A DNA stretch of 64,000 bases. Source: Halalkaliarchaeum sp. AArc-CO (GTDB taxonomy: Archaea > Halobacteriota > Halobacteria > Halobacteriales > Haloferacaceae). The notes under the pieces were generated by a model, which saw nothing but the letters and a program-made list of their open reading frames with translations, was not told the origin of the DNA and searched no databases. Location of the stretch: contig NZ_CP087723.1 in NCBI RefSeq assembly GCF_024972735.1, positions 1,178,001 through 1,242,000 on the forward strand. The letters are read 5' to 3'. The position numbers and the translations under genes are program-made. Shown here one piece after another: positions 45,139-55,256 of this stretch; within the stretch, counting starts at the first letter, position 1; every line of letters begins with the position of its first letter.

Positions 45139-45924
45139 TCAATCCACGTCGGCCAGTCTATCGTGACCCCGCGCCAGCGCGTCGAGGTCGTCGTCCCGGA
45201 GGTACGCACCGATTTCCCGGGCGGCGACGACGAGCGTCTCGGCCTCGGCGGGATCCACCTCGCCCTCCAGCGCCCGGACGCGTTTCGTTCGGTCTCGCAG
45301 CCGACCGAGGACGGTCGTCACGTCGGTTGTGTCAGTGCCGACGGCGTCCTCCTCGGTTTCGGTAGCCTCATCGAGGTCGCTCAGGTACGTTACCAGTTCG
45401 TCCCGATACGCTTCGACGACAGTCGCGATGGCCAGCCCCCGAGCCGGTGCCAGCGCGGTCGGCACAGCTTCCGGTTCGGGACGAGCGCCCTCGTCAGTGC
45501 CTTCCAACAGTTTCAGTACGTAGAGGCTCGCCGCTTCGTCGGGATCCTGGAGTCGCCTGTAGGCGTGGACGACCTCCAGCAGTTCCCGGGCGGCCAAATA
45601 GGTGTCGTCGAGCGGCAGGAGTTCGCCCCCTCGAATGAACCCGCGTTTCCGGAGGTACTCCCGAAGGGTCGATCCCAGTTCGTCTGCGATCTCGTCGACC
45701 CCTTCGAGCTCTGTGTCGGCTCCCCGGCGGGGCTCCTCGTCGGCGACCGCTTCCCGGAATCGCGTGAGGTCGAGCGTCGCCGGCGCGTCCGTGTGCCGCT
45801 TGCGCTCGGTTTCGACGCCGACGCTCCGGAGGCTCCCGCAACCGGGACATGCGATCTCCCCGGTGTCGTAGTAGGACCAGCGCGTCCCGCAGTCGGTACA
45901 CTCGCGATCGCCGCGGACCTTCAT
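45139..45924 (-). CDS. TFIIB-type zinc-ribbon protein of unknown function
   Basis: The 261-residue protein begins with a zinc ribbon, CTDCGTRWSYYDTGEIACPGCGS (cysteines 10, 13, 27 and 30). A long acidic helical region follows with no enzyme motif (for example REYLRKRGFIRGGELLPLDD). Comparable proteins occur across haloarchaea as a conserved hypothetical family. A role in nucleic acid or protein binding is suggested by the ribbon only. Confidence 0.72.
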   Translation of the reverse strand: MKVRGDRECTDCGTRWSYYDTGEIACPGCGSLRSVGVETERKRHTDAPATLDLTRFREAVADEEPRRGADTELEGVDEIADELGSTLREYLRKRGFIRGGELLPLDDTYLAARELLEVVHAYRRLQDPDEAASLYVLKLLEGTDEGARPEPEAVPTALAPARGLAIATVVEAYRDELVTYLSDLDEATETEEDAVGTDTTDVTTVLGRLRDRTKRVRALEGEVDPAEAETLVVAAREIGAYLRDDDLDALARGHDRLADVD

Positions 45925-45992
45925 GTCGGGATCGTCGGCGGGAAGCCGCTAAAACGAACCGGTGTGGCGTCCCCGTCGCGACCTGACGACGT

Positions 45993-46436
45993 TCAGTGGT
46001 GTGATTCCCCTTCGATCGCCTCATCCCGGAGCCGTCGACCCTTTTCAGTCTTCACCGCGAGCTCCGGGACGGAGACGGGCGTTCGGTCCTCGTCGATCGC
46101 GACGAACACGAAGTAGGATTCGGTAGTGCGTTCTATCTCGCCGGTTCGAGGATGTTCGCGGTACGCCTGTAGCCGGACCCGGACGCTCGTCCGGCCGGCG
46201 GCGTAGACGTACGAGTGGATGAGGACAGTGTCGCCCTGCGGGACCGGCTTCTCGAAGTCCATTCCCTCGATACTGGCGGTGACACACGTCTGCCCGGCGA
46301 ACCGCATCGCCGACATCGCACCGACCTCGTCCATCCACTTCATCACGTTGCCCCCGTGGGCCATTCCGTAGTTGTTCGTGTGGTTCGGCTGGATGCGCGA
46401 TCGGTTTTCGAGGTACGTGTCGAGCAGCGTGGGCAT
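45993..46436 (-). CDS. Acyl-CoA thioesterase, hotdog fold
   Basis: The start at 46436 (MPTLLDTYLENRSRIQPNHTN) gives 147 residues, one hotdog domain. The active-site region MAHGGNVMKWMDEVGAMSA and the strand ASIEGMDFEKPVPQGD match YciA/BFIT-like acyl-CoA thioesterases. Substrate length cannot be told. It is read in the same direction as the zinc-ribbon gene, 68 bases upstream of it. Confidence 0.88.
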   Translation of the reverse strand: MPTLLDTYLENRSRIQPNHTNNYGMAHGGNVMKWMDEVGAMSAMRFAGQTCVTASIEGMDFEKPVPQGDTVLIHSYVYAAGRTSVRVRLQAYREHPRTGEIERTTESYFVFVAIDEDRTPVSVPELAVKTEKGRRLRDEAIEGESHH

Positions 46437-46590
46437 GGTTGACGGTTGTCGACAGCCAGTAAAAGGCACCCGGGGGGAGATGGGTGTCGGAGCGAACCCA
46501 GGCCTGCGTCGCCAGTGGGCCGCTCCCGTTCACCAGTTGGACACCAGTGTATTTTGGTATGGAGCAATTAATACACGTACACGTTCACTG

Positions 46591-46602
46591 AAAAAAAAAA
46601 AA
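46591..46602 (-). terminator. T12 terminator of the giant protease gene
   Basis: Twelve A residues on the plus strand give a T12 run on the minus strand, 22 bases after the stop of the giant protease gene. It is the longest single-base run noticed in the window and fits an archaeal T-run terminator. Confidence 0.75.
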
Positions 46603-46623
46603 TATCCGACACAGCGACCGGCC

Positions 46624-49600
46624 TCAATCGTCGCCGCTCCAATCGAACTCGGACGGCGGGGTGGCCGGTTCGGCGCCAGTCGTTCCGCGATCGGTCGTCA
46701 CCTCCGGAAACTCGGAGTGCGACGTGGTGGACGTGCTCGTCCGGGAGCCCTCGACGTCACCTCCGACGCGTGACAGTTCCGGGCCGATGACCAGCAGGTT
46801 GACGAGGATCGCCACGAGGACCATCCCCACGAGGCCGGCCGTCCACAGCGGGGACGGGAGGTCGAACAGGGGGGCCCCGTCGTCCCCATCGTCCCTCTCG
46901 CCTCCGTCGTCACCGTCGTCCACGTCCTCGACCGACTTCGCCTCCTCGTCGAGGGCGCTCTCTTCGTCGGGAGCGCTCTCCTCGTCGGGTGCTCCCTCGC
47001 CGTCGACTGATCCGGGATCGTCGTCGGAGCCCGTCTCGCCTGCAGCATCCGTGTTCACTGACGGCTCGACGGTGACTTCAAACTCGCTCGCTTCGTCTCC
47101 GTCCCCGAGTTCGACCTCGTAGGTGCCGGCCTCGCCGAACGCGATCGAGAACGGAACAGTCTCTATCGTACCGGGTGCGACCTCGATCGTCTTCGTTTCG
47201 ACGGTTTCCCCGTCGATCCGGAGCTCGGCTTCGTACTCGCCGTCGACCTCGTCTTCGTTTTCGACGGTCGCCTCGATGACGGCCTCCTCGCCCACGTGGA
47301 TGCGTTCCTCGTCGATCCCTGTCTCGAGCAGTTCGAGGCTGGCGGCGGGAGGGTCGGAGGCGTCACCCGCAGTCACCGCGAACTCGGAGAAGCCCGGCGT
47401 CACCGCAGTGTAGGTGTCGCCCCCCTCGTGAGTCGTCTCCAGTTCCTGCCACTCGCCGTCGTGGTACCGGAGCATCTCGACGTCGTCGGGTTCGGCACCG
47501 TCCGGGAGTTCGTGGGAGCGAACCGTAAACTCGAAGCGAGCTTCCTCGATGTCGTCGTTTTCGATCCCGTTCCGCTCGACGCGGAGGTAGCCGATCGCCT
47601 CACGTCCCTCGGGTTCGGGGGCCGCGTTCGGCTCGCGGGTGGGCGTGTACACGTCGAGATGGAAGTCCTCGGCGCCCTCGCCCAGCGAGAGTTCGAGTCC
47701 GGAGTGGCTGACTGACTCGCCCTCGCCGCTTTCCGCGAGATCGAACCTGACAGACTCCGAGGGGGACGGATCGCTCACCGAAACGGTTGAGCCATCGTCG
47801 GTGGACTCGACTGCGACCGACGGCCCGGGCTCCGGTTCCTCGCCACCGTCGCTCGGGGGGGTACCGAATCCCGGCGGTGGACCGCCTCCGCCCCCACCGC
47901 CACCACTGGCTCCGCCCCCACCGCCACCACTGCTTCCGCTGTCCCCGCCGCTGTCGGCTTCCGTGACGGTGACATTTCCGGCGTAGGCGTCGTTCACGTG
48001 CATCTCGTATTCTCCGGGGTCCTCGAACGCGTGCGTGAGGGTTGCGTTCGCATCTCCGCCGGCGGGGACGGCAACAGATTCAGTGGTGAGGGTTCTGTTG
48101 TCGACTCGGAGATCCAGGTCGACGGTGGCGTCGTACTCGCCGCGGTTCTCGACGGTGACGTTTACGCCGACTTCCTCGCCTTCCTCGATCTCGTTTGTCG
48201 TCAGGCTAGCCGGACCGATTTTCACGTCGGCCGCCGGGTCGATCACCGACAATGTGCCGGCGGGTTCGCCGTCGACGGCAAGGGTGTACTCGCCCGGTTC
48301 GGAAATTTCGTAAGCCAACTCGACCGTCTCGGCGGCCCGCCCCGCCACTTCGACGCGTTCGTCGACGACGCCGTCGCCGTCGAGTTCCAGCTCGACCGTC
48401 AGCTCGCCGGTCACGTCGCCGTCGTTCTCGACGGTCGCCTCGACAGTCACCTCGTTGCCGACCGGGAGTTCGGACTCGGTGGTTTCGGCGTCGACCACGG
48501 AGAGGTTCGCCGGCGCGAGGACGGTCAGGCTGTCAGCGACGGTTTCGGTCCGGTCGCCATCGTTGTCGTCGCCGGCGATCGCGATCGCGTATTCGCCGGC
48601 CTCGGGCGGTCCATAGGCGAATGAGATGGTGTCAGATTCGCCCGCAGGGAGAGTGACGTCCGTGGTTTGGTATTCGTCGTCGTCGACGTGGAGTTCGGCG
48701 GTGAAGGTGCCGTCGCGGTCGCCGACGTTCTCGACGGTCGCCGTGATCGTGGTCTGCTCGCCCGCGACGATCTCGGAGTCGTCCAGGGAGCCCGCGGAGA
48801 GTTCGAAGATCGGGGGCCGTTCGACCGTCAGGGTCGTTTCGGACGTGTCGTCGACCGTGATCCCGTAGGTGCCCGCCTGCTGGAACGACTGTTCGAAGCT
48901 AACGGTCGTGGACGCGCCGGGGTCGAGCGGTACGGTTTGGGTGGCCTCGGGGTCGCCGTCGACGTACAGCGTGGCGACGTAGTCGCCGGTCGCGTCGCCG
49001 ACGTTCTCGACGGTCGCCGTAATCGTGGTCGACTCTCCTTCGAGGATCGGATCCTCGCCCAGGGTGACGTCCCGCGTTTCGAACGCGGAGGTAGCCTCCT
49101 CGACGGTGAGAGTTCCGGCGTGGGCCCCCTCGACGGCTACGTCGTAGGTTCCGGGATCGGCGAACGGTTTCGTAAAGGTGACCGTCTCCGTTTCGCCGGC
49201 CCCGAGTGTAATCTCCTGGCTCCGTTCGGCCGCCCCGTCGATCGAAAGCGACACGTCGACGGTCCCCTGACGGTCGCCGACGTTCTCCACGTCGGCGGTC
49301 ACGTCGACTGACTCGCCCTCGAGGATCGCCTCCCGACTCAGGTCGGCGTCGGTCACAGCGAGCGTCGCGGGTTGTTCGACTGTGAGAGTACCCGCGTGGA
49401 CGCCGTTGACTGTGATCTCGTACGTGCCCGCGTCCGCGAACGATTCAGTGAAGGTCGCAGTCGTCGTCCCGCCGCCGGCGAGGGTTACACTCTTCGAGGT
49501 CACGTCCTCGCCGTCGACCTGGAGTTCGACCGTCAGTTCGCCTTCGCGGTCGCCCTGGTTTTCGATGACGGCGTCGACGTCGACAGACTCGCCCTCGAGG

Positions 49601-52600
49601 ATCGTCTCGTCCTGGAGGTCGGCGCCGGTGACCTCCAGGTCAGCGGGCGCTTCGACGGAGAGTGTTCCGGCGTCGACGTCGCTGAATGAGAGGTCGTACT
49701 CGCCGGCGTGGTCGAACGTCGCCTCGAGCATGACAGTTTCGGTTACCCCGGCTTCGAGGGTGACCTCCTGCTCGTCGACGACCCGGGTGTCAGCGCGGAA
49801 CTCTGCCTCGAAGGTCCCCTCGCGGTCGCCGACGTTCTCCACGTCGGCCGCGAGTTCGACAGAATCGCCCTCGAGGACCGTCGTTTCGTTCAGGTTCGGG
49901 TCGTGGACCTCGAAGGTCGCCGGCCGGTCGACGGTGAGCGTGACCGGGGTGGCGTCGTCGACGCCGATCTCGTAGTCGCCTGCCTCGTCGAACGGCTCGG
50001 CGAAGGTGACGGTCGTCGACTCGCCGCCGTCGAGCGAGAGCTGCTCGGTGGCCGATTGCTCGCCGTCGACGTAGAGGGTCGCCACGTGATCGCCGGACTC
50101 GTCGCCGACGTTTTCGATCGTCGCCTCGATCGTGACCGAATCGCCTTCGAGAACCGTCGTTTCGCTCGGGTTCAGGTTGCTCGTTTCGAACTCGGCAGGC
50201 TCGGGTTCGACGACGGTGAGGTCACCGGCGTATACGTCGCCGATCTCGATCGCGTACTCGCCGGCGGTCTCGAAGGTGTCCGAACGCTGTACCTGGGTGG
50301 ATTCGCCGCCCTCGAGGGTGACGTCGGTCTCGTTGCGAATCTCGGCCCCGGAGCCGTCGTCGGCGGTGAGTTCGACGGTGAAGGTACCCTCCGCTTCGCC
50401 GACGTTCTCGATCGTCGCCGTCGCGGCCGTCGTTTCGCCCTCGAAAATCTCGGTGTCTTCGACGGTGGGATCGCGGACCTCGAATTCGGCGGGCGCGAGG
50501 ACGGTCAGGCTGCCGGCTGTGGTCCCGATCCGGTCGCCATCGCCGTCCTCGCCCTCGATGACGAGGTCCTCCTCGCCGGCCTCGGTGGGTTCATAAGTGA
50601 ACGAGACGGGTTCGGTTTCGCCCGCGATCACGTCGACGTCGGTGGTGTCCTTTTGAACCCCATCGACGAGGAGTTCGGCAGTGAAGGTGCCGTCGCGGTC
50701 GCCGACGTTCTCGACGGTCGCCTCGACCGTGACTGATTCGCCCAGGACGATCTCGAGCTCCTCCAGGCTGCCGTCAGCGAGGTCGAAGACGGGCGGTCGG
50801 TCGACGGTGAGTTCCCCGGCGGGTTCGTCGCTCACGTCGGCGTCGTAGCTGCCGGCATCCGTGACAGTGCCAGAAAGGGCGACGGTTTGGGACTCGCCGG
50901 GAGCGAGGGTGACGGTCGTCGAGTCGAGTGTGATGGTCTGTCCGTCCCCGTCAGTAATCCGGAACTCGGCGTCGAAGTCGCCCTCGGCGTCGCCCGTGTT
51001 TTCGATGGTTGCCGTGGCTTCGGCGGCGTCGCCCTCGAGGATGGTGTCGGTGTCGAGAGTCGCGTGGGTGACCTGGAACTCGGGAGTGGCTTCCTCGACG
51101 GTCAGGATGCCAGCGGTGACGCCGTTGACCGTGATCTCGTAGTCTCCCGGTTCGGCAAACGTCTCGTGGAACGTGACAGTGCCTGTTTCGCCGCCGTGGA
51201 GGGAGATGGTCGTGCTGTTTCTGACCGCTCCGTCGGCCTCGAGTTCGACCGTCAGTTCGCCCTCGCGGTCGCCGTGGTTCTCGACGGTCGCTTCGATCTC
51301 GGCAGATTCGCCCTCGAGGATCGTCTCGTCCACCAGCGTTGAATCCGTGACTTCGAGAGCGGCGGGCGCTTCGACGGTCAGCGTTCCGGCGGGCTCGCCA
51401 CTCACGTCGGCCTCGTAGGTACCGGCGTCGTCGACAGTCCCCGAGAGCGTCACGGAGGTGGACTCGCCAGCGTCGAGCGTGACGGTTTCGGTGTCGAGGG
51501 TCTGTGTGTCCTCGTCGGTGATCCGGAACTCGACCTCGAAGTCGCCCTCGGTATCGCCGACGTTTTCGATCGTAGCGGTCGCTTCGACTGTTTCGCCTTC
51601 GAGGATCGTGTCGGGATCGATGTCGGCGTCGTCGACCTGAAACGAGGGCTGATCCTCAATCAGATAGTCGATCGCGGCTTTGGCGTCGATGATGCCGTGG
51701 CCGTAGCGGGAGTCGGCGATCCCATGTTCGGTTTCCAGATGCCATTTCGCGTCCTGTTCAGGGTCCCAGTCGTCGGGTTTCCAGGCGGTTTCCTGGAGGG
51801 CCTCTGTTATCTCGTCGGGGGAATGGTGTTCGTCTGTGGTCGATTGTACGAGCGCGGCTGCGCCGGCGACGTGGGGGGCGGCCATGGAGGTGCCTGCTTT
51901 GGTCTCGTAGTCGTTTCCGGGTACCGAGCTGGTGATCCACAATCCTGGAGCTGTGACCGAGGGAACCACGTACTCGTCCGGCCAGTCATCGGGTGCACTT
52001 GCACCCCATGCATCGTCGGTATCGATCAATTCGCCACCCGAACGATCCCACATCTCTTTATCGGACGTACTCGCCCCGACACCGACAGAATCGTACTCGT
52101 TACCGGGACTACTACTGGTCTCTTCTCCATCGTTGCCGATTGATGCGATCACGACTACTCCATTGTCTTCAGCAGTGCGGATCGGATCGATAAACGACGA
52201 GTAATAGCCGTCAACACCCATACTCATAGTGATGACGTCGGCGTCGTTTTCGACAGCCCATTCCATCCCACCGATTATCTGTGAAAAGCTCCCCCCGTCA
52301 TCCGGGAGCACGAGCCCGTGCATGAGGTCGGCCTCGGGAGCGACACCGATATGGGTTCCAGTTGCAGCCCCTCCGGCTGCGGTACCACTGACGTGCGTTC
52401 CATGTGATCCGGTGTCGTGCGGTGTCGAATCATCGATCTGATTTCCACTGCTGTCAAACTCGGCCCATCCTCCCGGATAGGTTGGGTCTCCCGGTTGCGT
52501 GGTGTGCAATTCCAGGTCATCGTGATCTGCGTCAATCCCGGTATCTAGAACTGCCACTTTGACACCTTCACCTTGTACACCGTACTTGTCCCACACCGCT

Positions 52601-53229
52601 GGTGCGTTAACTTGTTCGACTCCGTAAACAGTGTCGTAATCTTCCGATCCAACGGACCTGTGTGTTAGTACCTCTCCGCCAGAAATAGTGGACATTCGGG
52701 TAAGAGTCACGCTGTGTTCACCACGAGTGACCCGTTCTTGATCGACTGATTCGTGGCGAACGTCCGTTGGATCCGTCGAATCCGTTGCAGTCACTTCGAA
52801 ATTAGGATGTAATTGAGTCACCCCCTCGACCGCTGCAATGTTCTCGAGTGGGACTTGTTCAGTATCGACAGAAACGAGCACCGCATTCGTGATCCAAAAC
52901 TTCTTTTCTAACTCGATACCGGACTGAGACTCGACAAACGCTGTGAGTGGTTCTTGGGCGTGGTGTACCTGCTTCCTGTGTTCTTCGATCGAAACTCCGT
53001 TTCGCTCATTGCTGCCGACGCTTTCGAGTTGTACAATCAGTTCGATTGTGCCAGATTCGTTTTTGAGGTCCGAATCGATATCGACATCGGCGGATGAAGA
53101 AGGAGAGATCGCCGCTGTTGAATGGTCCGTTAAGGCGACACTACCAGCCGAGAAAGCGACGATAACTACCACGGCTAAAGAGATATGTATCAAATTTTTA
53201 TAATATGGTTCACTCTTACTACATGTCAT
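46624..53229 (-). CDS. Giant membrane-anchored subtilisin with 14 CARDB-like repeats
   Basis: This 2201-residue surface protein has a signal peptide (LIHISLAVVVIVAFSAGSVAL, residues 13-33), an I9-like propeptide and a subtilisin domain. The catalytic residues are Asp229 (VAVLDTGID), His276 (SHGTHVSG), oxyanion Asn366 and Ser448 (GTSMAAPHVAG). From about residue 530 there are 13 CARDB-like repeats of 85-95 residues, most with an ILEGE-like start and xVENVGDxxG. A Gly-rich and Pro-rich linker and a PGF-pre-PGF-like domain (LRVERNGIENDDIEEARFEF to VTPGFSEFAVTAGD) come next, then a 14th repeat, an acidic tract, one membrane helix (GLVGMVLVAILVNLLVIG) and a 45-residue tail. It may process or anchor surface proteins such as those encoded downstream. 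Confidence 0.9.
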   Translation of the reverse strand: MTCSKSEPYYKNLIHISLAVVVIVAFSAGSVALTDHSTAAISPSSSADVDIDSDLKNESGTIELIVQLESVGSNERNGVSIEEHRKQVHHAQEPLTAFVESQSGIELEKKFWITNAVLVSVDTEQVPLENIAAVEGVTQLHPNFEVTATDSTDPTDVRHESVDQERVTRGEHSVTLTRMSTISGGEVLTHRSVGSEDYDTVYGVEQVNAPAVWDKYGVQGEGVKVAVLDTGIDADHDDLELHTTQPGDPTYPGGWAEFDSSGNQIDDSTPHDTGSHGTHVSGTAAGGAATGTHIGVAPEADLMHGLVLPDDGGSFSQIIGGMEWAVENDADVITMSMGVDGYYSSFIDPIRTAEDNGVVVIASIGNDGEETSSSPGNEYDSVGVGASTSDKEMWDRSGGELIDTDDAWGASAPDDWPDEYVVPSVTAPGLWITSSVPGNDYETKAGTSMAAPHVAGAAALVQSTTDEHHSPDEITEALQETAWKPDDWDPEQDAKWHLETEHGIADSRYGHGIIDAKAAIDYLIEDQPSFQVDDADIDPDTILEGETVEATATIENVGDTEGDFEVEFRITDEDTQTLDTETVTLDAGESTSVTLSGTVDDAGTYEADVSGEPAGTLTVEAPAALEVTDSTLVDETILEGESAEIEATVENHGDREGELTVELEADGAVRNSTTISLHGGETGTVTFHETFAEPGDYEITVNGVTAGILTVEEATPEFQVTHATLDTDTILEGDAAEATATIENTGDAEGDFDAEFRITDGDGQTITLDSTTVTLAPGESQTVALSGTVTDAGSYDADVSDEPAGELTVDRPPVFDLADGSLEELEIVLGESVTVEATVENVGDRDGTFTAELLVDGVQKDTTDVDVIAGETEPVSFTYEPTEAGEEDLVIEGEDGDGDRIGTTAGSLTVLAPAEFEVRDPTVEDTEIFEGETTAATATIENVGEAEGTFTVELTADDGSGAEIRNETDVTLEGGESTQVQRSDTFETAGEYAIEIGDVYAGDLTVVEPEPAEFETSNLNPSETTVLEGDSVTIEATIENVGDESGDHVATLYVDGEQSATEQLSLDGGESTTVTFAEPFDEAGDYEIGVDDATPVTLTVDRPATFEVHDPNLNETTVLEGDSVELAADVENVGDREGTFEAEFRADTRVVDEQEVTLEAGVTETVMLEATFDHAGEYDLSFSDVDAGTLSVEAPADLEVTGADLQDETILEGESVDVDAVIENQGDREGELTVELQVDGEDVTSKSVTLAGGGTTTATFTESFADAGTYEITVNGVHAGTLTVEQPATLAVTDADLSREAILEGESVDVTADVENVGDRQGTVDVSLSIDGAAERSQEITLGAGETETVTFTKPFADPGTYDVAVEGAHAGTLTVEEATSAFETRDVTLGEDPILEGESTTITATVENVGDATGDYVATLYVDGDPEATQTVPLDPGASTTVSFEQSFQQAGTYGITVDDTSETTLTVERPPIFELSAGSLDDSEIVAGEQTTITATVENVGDRDGTFTAELHVDDDEYQTTDVTLPAGESDTISFAYGPPEAGEYAIAIAGDDNDGDRTETVADSLTVLAPANLSVVDAETTESELPVGNEVTVEATVENDGDVTGELTVELELDGDGVVDERVEVAGRAAETVELAYEISEPGEYTLAVDGEPAGTLSVIDPAADVKIGPASLTTNEIEEGEEVGVNVTVENRGEYDATVDLDLRVDNRTLTTESVAVPAGGDANATLTHAFEDPGEYEMHVNDAYAGNVTVTEADSGGDSGSSGGGGGGASGGGGGGGGPPPGFGTPPSDGGEEPEPGPSVAVESTDDGSTVSVSDPSPSESVRFDLAESGEGESVSHSGLELSLGEGAEDFHLDVYTPTREPNAAPEPEGREAIGYLRVERNGIENDDIEEARFEFTVRSHELPDGAEPDDVEMLRYHDGEWQELETTHEGGDTYTAVTPGFSEFAVTAGDASDPPAASLELLETGIDEERIHVGEEAVIEATVENEDEVDGEYEAELRIDGETVETKTIEVAPGTIETVPFSIAFGEAGTYEVELGDGDEASEFEVTVEPSVNTDAAGETGSDDDPGSVDGEGAPDEESAPDEESALDEEAKSVEDVDDGDDGGERDDGDDGAPLFDLPSPLWTAGLVGMVLVAILVNLLVIGPELSRVGGDVEGSRTSTSTTSHSEFPEVTTDRGTTGAEPATPPSEFDWSGDD
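46875..51663 (-). repeat. Coding repeats for the CARDB-like domains
   Basis: The segment encodes 13 tandem CARDB-like domains and one later copy. Recurrent DNA blocks such as GTCGCCGACGTTCTC and CCCTCGAGGAT recur roughly every 250-290 bases. They make recombination between repeats and length variation likely. The copies differ enough to exclude a single recent amplification. Confidence 0.7.
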
Positions 53230-53903
53230 ACTGAGCCGGTCTACGAAGCAACTATTAAAGGATATCCATACATCAAATAAATTAATATAATATTATTTAC
53301 TTTTTAATGGCATAGTAAGCTGCGTGACACAGCAAGTTGCGCGTCTCGCAACGAGAGGGATCTGCAACGAACACTAACAGAGTGGTAGTATAAGTGAACT
53401 AGTTGTCTAGATTGAGCCGATTACGACAACATACTATTTCTGTCAAAGAACGTTACTCGATTAAACATATTTCTCGCTACTATTATCAATTATGGTATTT
53501 AGATGAGGGCTAGGGCCGGGTTTCGACCGCACGATCCGATTCTCCTCATAATATTACTAATTCTGATATGTGGTGGGATATTCTGCACATCTTGTATTTA
53601 TTTAAAAGATGCATTCGCCAGAGGTCATGGCTCTACAACCCAATAGCGGTAATTATATTAAATTAGTTATGATATGGTATATCCTGTAATTCATTGTATG
53701 CAGAATGTTGGAAGCTTGATGTATATGTGTGGGTAGATAGATAATCGAAGAGCTCCATTCTCGCGCGCGAAATACGACCTGTTGAAATCCTAATCGAGAT
53801 GATATAGATATTGGCCGGAATAGAATTCGAAGAGAGTGATCCTCCGGATCACATCACGCTGAAGAATGCAGTAAAAATAGTATTTTCGCGTGTTTCCAGG
53901 CTA
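53230..53903. other. Long AT-rich intergenic region
   Basis: No gene is supported in these 674 bases, which are strikingly AT-rich against the surroundings (runs such as AATTAATATAATATTATTTAC near 53279-53300). Near the DUF1102-LruC gene end is a six-base-pair hairpin TGATCC/GGATCA (53837-53851). The promoter of the giant protease lies at the left side. The composition suggests foreign or rapidly changing DNA. Confidence 0.5.
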
Positions 53904-55256
53904 CTATTCGTCGTTTTCGATTTCTAATCTGTTGTCCAACTGCACAGCGATGTTACATTCGACAACATCCCCCGTGACCTCGCCGAGATCACAGTCCTCG
54001 CCGAAGTCAGGACGACCATCGTCATCTTCATCGACGCCGCCGTACGCGTCCCAGATCGCTGTCCCTTCGGTGGGCCAGCTCCACTCTTCGTTCACGACCA
54101 GCAACCGAATATCGCCCCGTTCGACTGTAACGTCCTTGTCGTTGTTCTCGAGGATTGGGTTGAACGGCAGGTCGCTGCCGTGGCAGGCGAACGTGTCGCC
54201 GAGGGTTTCAAAGTCGCATCCGGGTTCGTCGAAGTTCACATCTATTTGGGCCCACTCGTCGGGGATCACGCAGGCGTCATCCCCCTCATCGAGCGTGTCG
54301 AGGACTTCGTCCGTATCATCCCAGACCTCGATAGCGACAGTTCCCGCAGAGAACGAACTGCTATCGTCCCTAAGGGATTCACCCTCGTTGTCGTAATATG
54401 TTACCGTGTACTCGCCACCGCAGTCGAACTCGAACTCGAACGTGTGGCTGTCACCGGCCAGGCGAGCCTGCGGGACGACATTCCATAGGAAGTTCGTGAC
54501 GTAGTCCTCACCGTCTTCGATCCGACGTGTGAAAGTGCCATCAATGTCGACGACCCAGTCGTTGTAGTCCCAGTCTGATTCGTCTTTCGGCAGGTCCTCG
54601 TAGGCGAGGCTGATCCGTCCGGTCTCGGTGATTTCTTCAGGGTCGAAGGTACAGTCGCCATCGACGTCGGCGACGATCCGGATCTCGTTGTCGAGTTCCT
54701 CGAGGAGTTCGTCTCCTTCGCTGAGACCTTTCGAGTTCGTTTTGAGTCCGAGACAGACGCATTCGCCCAGCGGAAGGCCGATCGCGTTGTCCTCACCGAC
54801 GATCGATCGGTCGCGATTGTCTCCGAGATAGAAGTCGACTCGTCGTTCGTCCTCATAGGGTTCAGGAGGGTCCGACAACTCATCGTCGTAGTCTTCGATC
54901 CAGATGCAGGCGTTTTCCTTGCCCTGGTTACAGAGCTGGAAGACGTTGTCTACATACATCCGAGAGTCCGAGTTGATACCCTCACCGAGAGGGGTACCCT
55001 CCCCGATCGTCGGATTGTCGGGGTTCATCAGGATCTCGAGATGCCCGTCACCGTCGAGATGGGCATAACTCGAATTGGGTGTCTCCGACCCGCCGATGCT
55101 ACACTTGTCCATCCCGAGGTAGGCGTCGGGATCCTCTGCGACCTCAATCTTCACACTACGTTGTGATTCGACCCGGGAGAACGCACCGCTACCGAGCAAT
55201 GCGCTCCCACCGACAGATGCCGATCCAACTCCAATCAGGAATTTGCGTCGTTGCAT
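53904..55256 (-). CDS. DUF1102-type secreted protein fused to an LruC-like domain (copy A)
   Basis: The 450-residue protein begins MQRRKFLIGVGSASVGGSAL, a signal sequence like that of haloarchaeal DUF1102/SipW-type proteins, then GAFSRVESQRSVKIEVAEDPDAYLGM, the conserved DUF1102 start. Shared landmarks are VFQLCNQGKE and GECVCLG. After about residue 210 it has an LruC (DUF4842)-like domain: SLAYEDLPKDESDWDYNDWVV, then VPQARLAGDSHTFEF. Copies B and C lack this domain; the solo protein at 60373-61608 has it without the DUF1102 part. It is probably secreted and surface-exposed. Confidence 0.8.
   Translation of the reverse strand: MQRRKFLIGVGSASVGGSALLGSGAFSRVESQRSVKIEVAEDPDAYLGMDKCSIGGSETPNSSYAHLDGDGHLEILMNPDNPTIGEGTPLGEGINSDSRMYVDNVFQLCNQGKENACIWIEDYDDELSDPPEPYEDERRVDFYLGDNRDRSIVGEDNAIGLPLGECVCLGLKTNSKGLSEGDELLEELDNEIRIVADVDGDCTFDPEEITETGRISLAYEDLPKDESDWDYNDWVVDIDGTFTRRIEDGEDYVTNFLWNVVPQARLAGDSHTFEFEFDCGGEYTVTYYDNEGESLRDDSSSFSAGTVAIEVWDDTDEVLDTLDEGDDACVIPDEWAQIDVNFDEPGCDFETLGDTFACHGSDLPFNPILENNDKDVTVERGDIRLLVVNEEWSWPTEGTAIWDAYGGVDEDDDGRPDFGEDCDLGEVTGDVVECNIAVQLDNRLEIENDE

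Noticed and set aside
46875-51663. CRISPR-like impression from regularly spaced similar DNA blocks
   Set aside because: The blocks are imperfect, about 250-290 bases apart, and encode CARDB-like protein domains in one continuous frame.
53837-53851. TGATCC/GGATCA hairpin as a terminator for the DUF1102-LruC gene
   Set aside because: It is short, has a three-base loop, and has no T-run on the minus strand after it.
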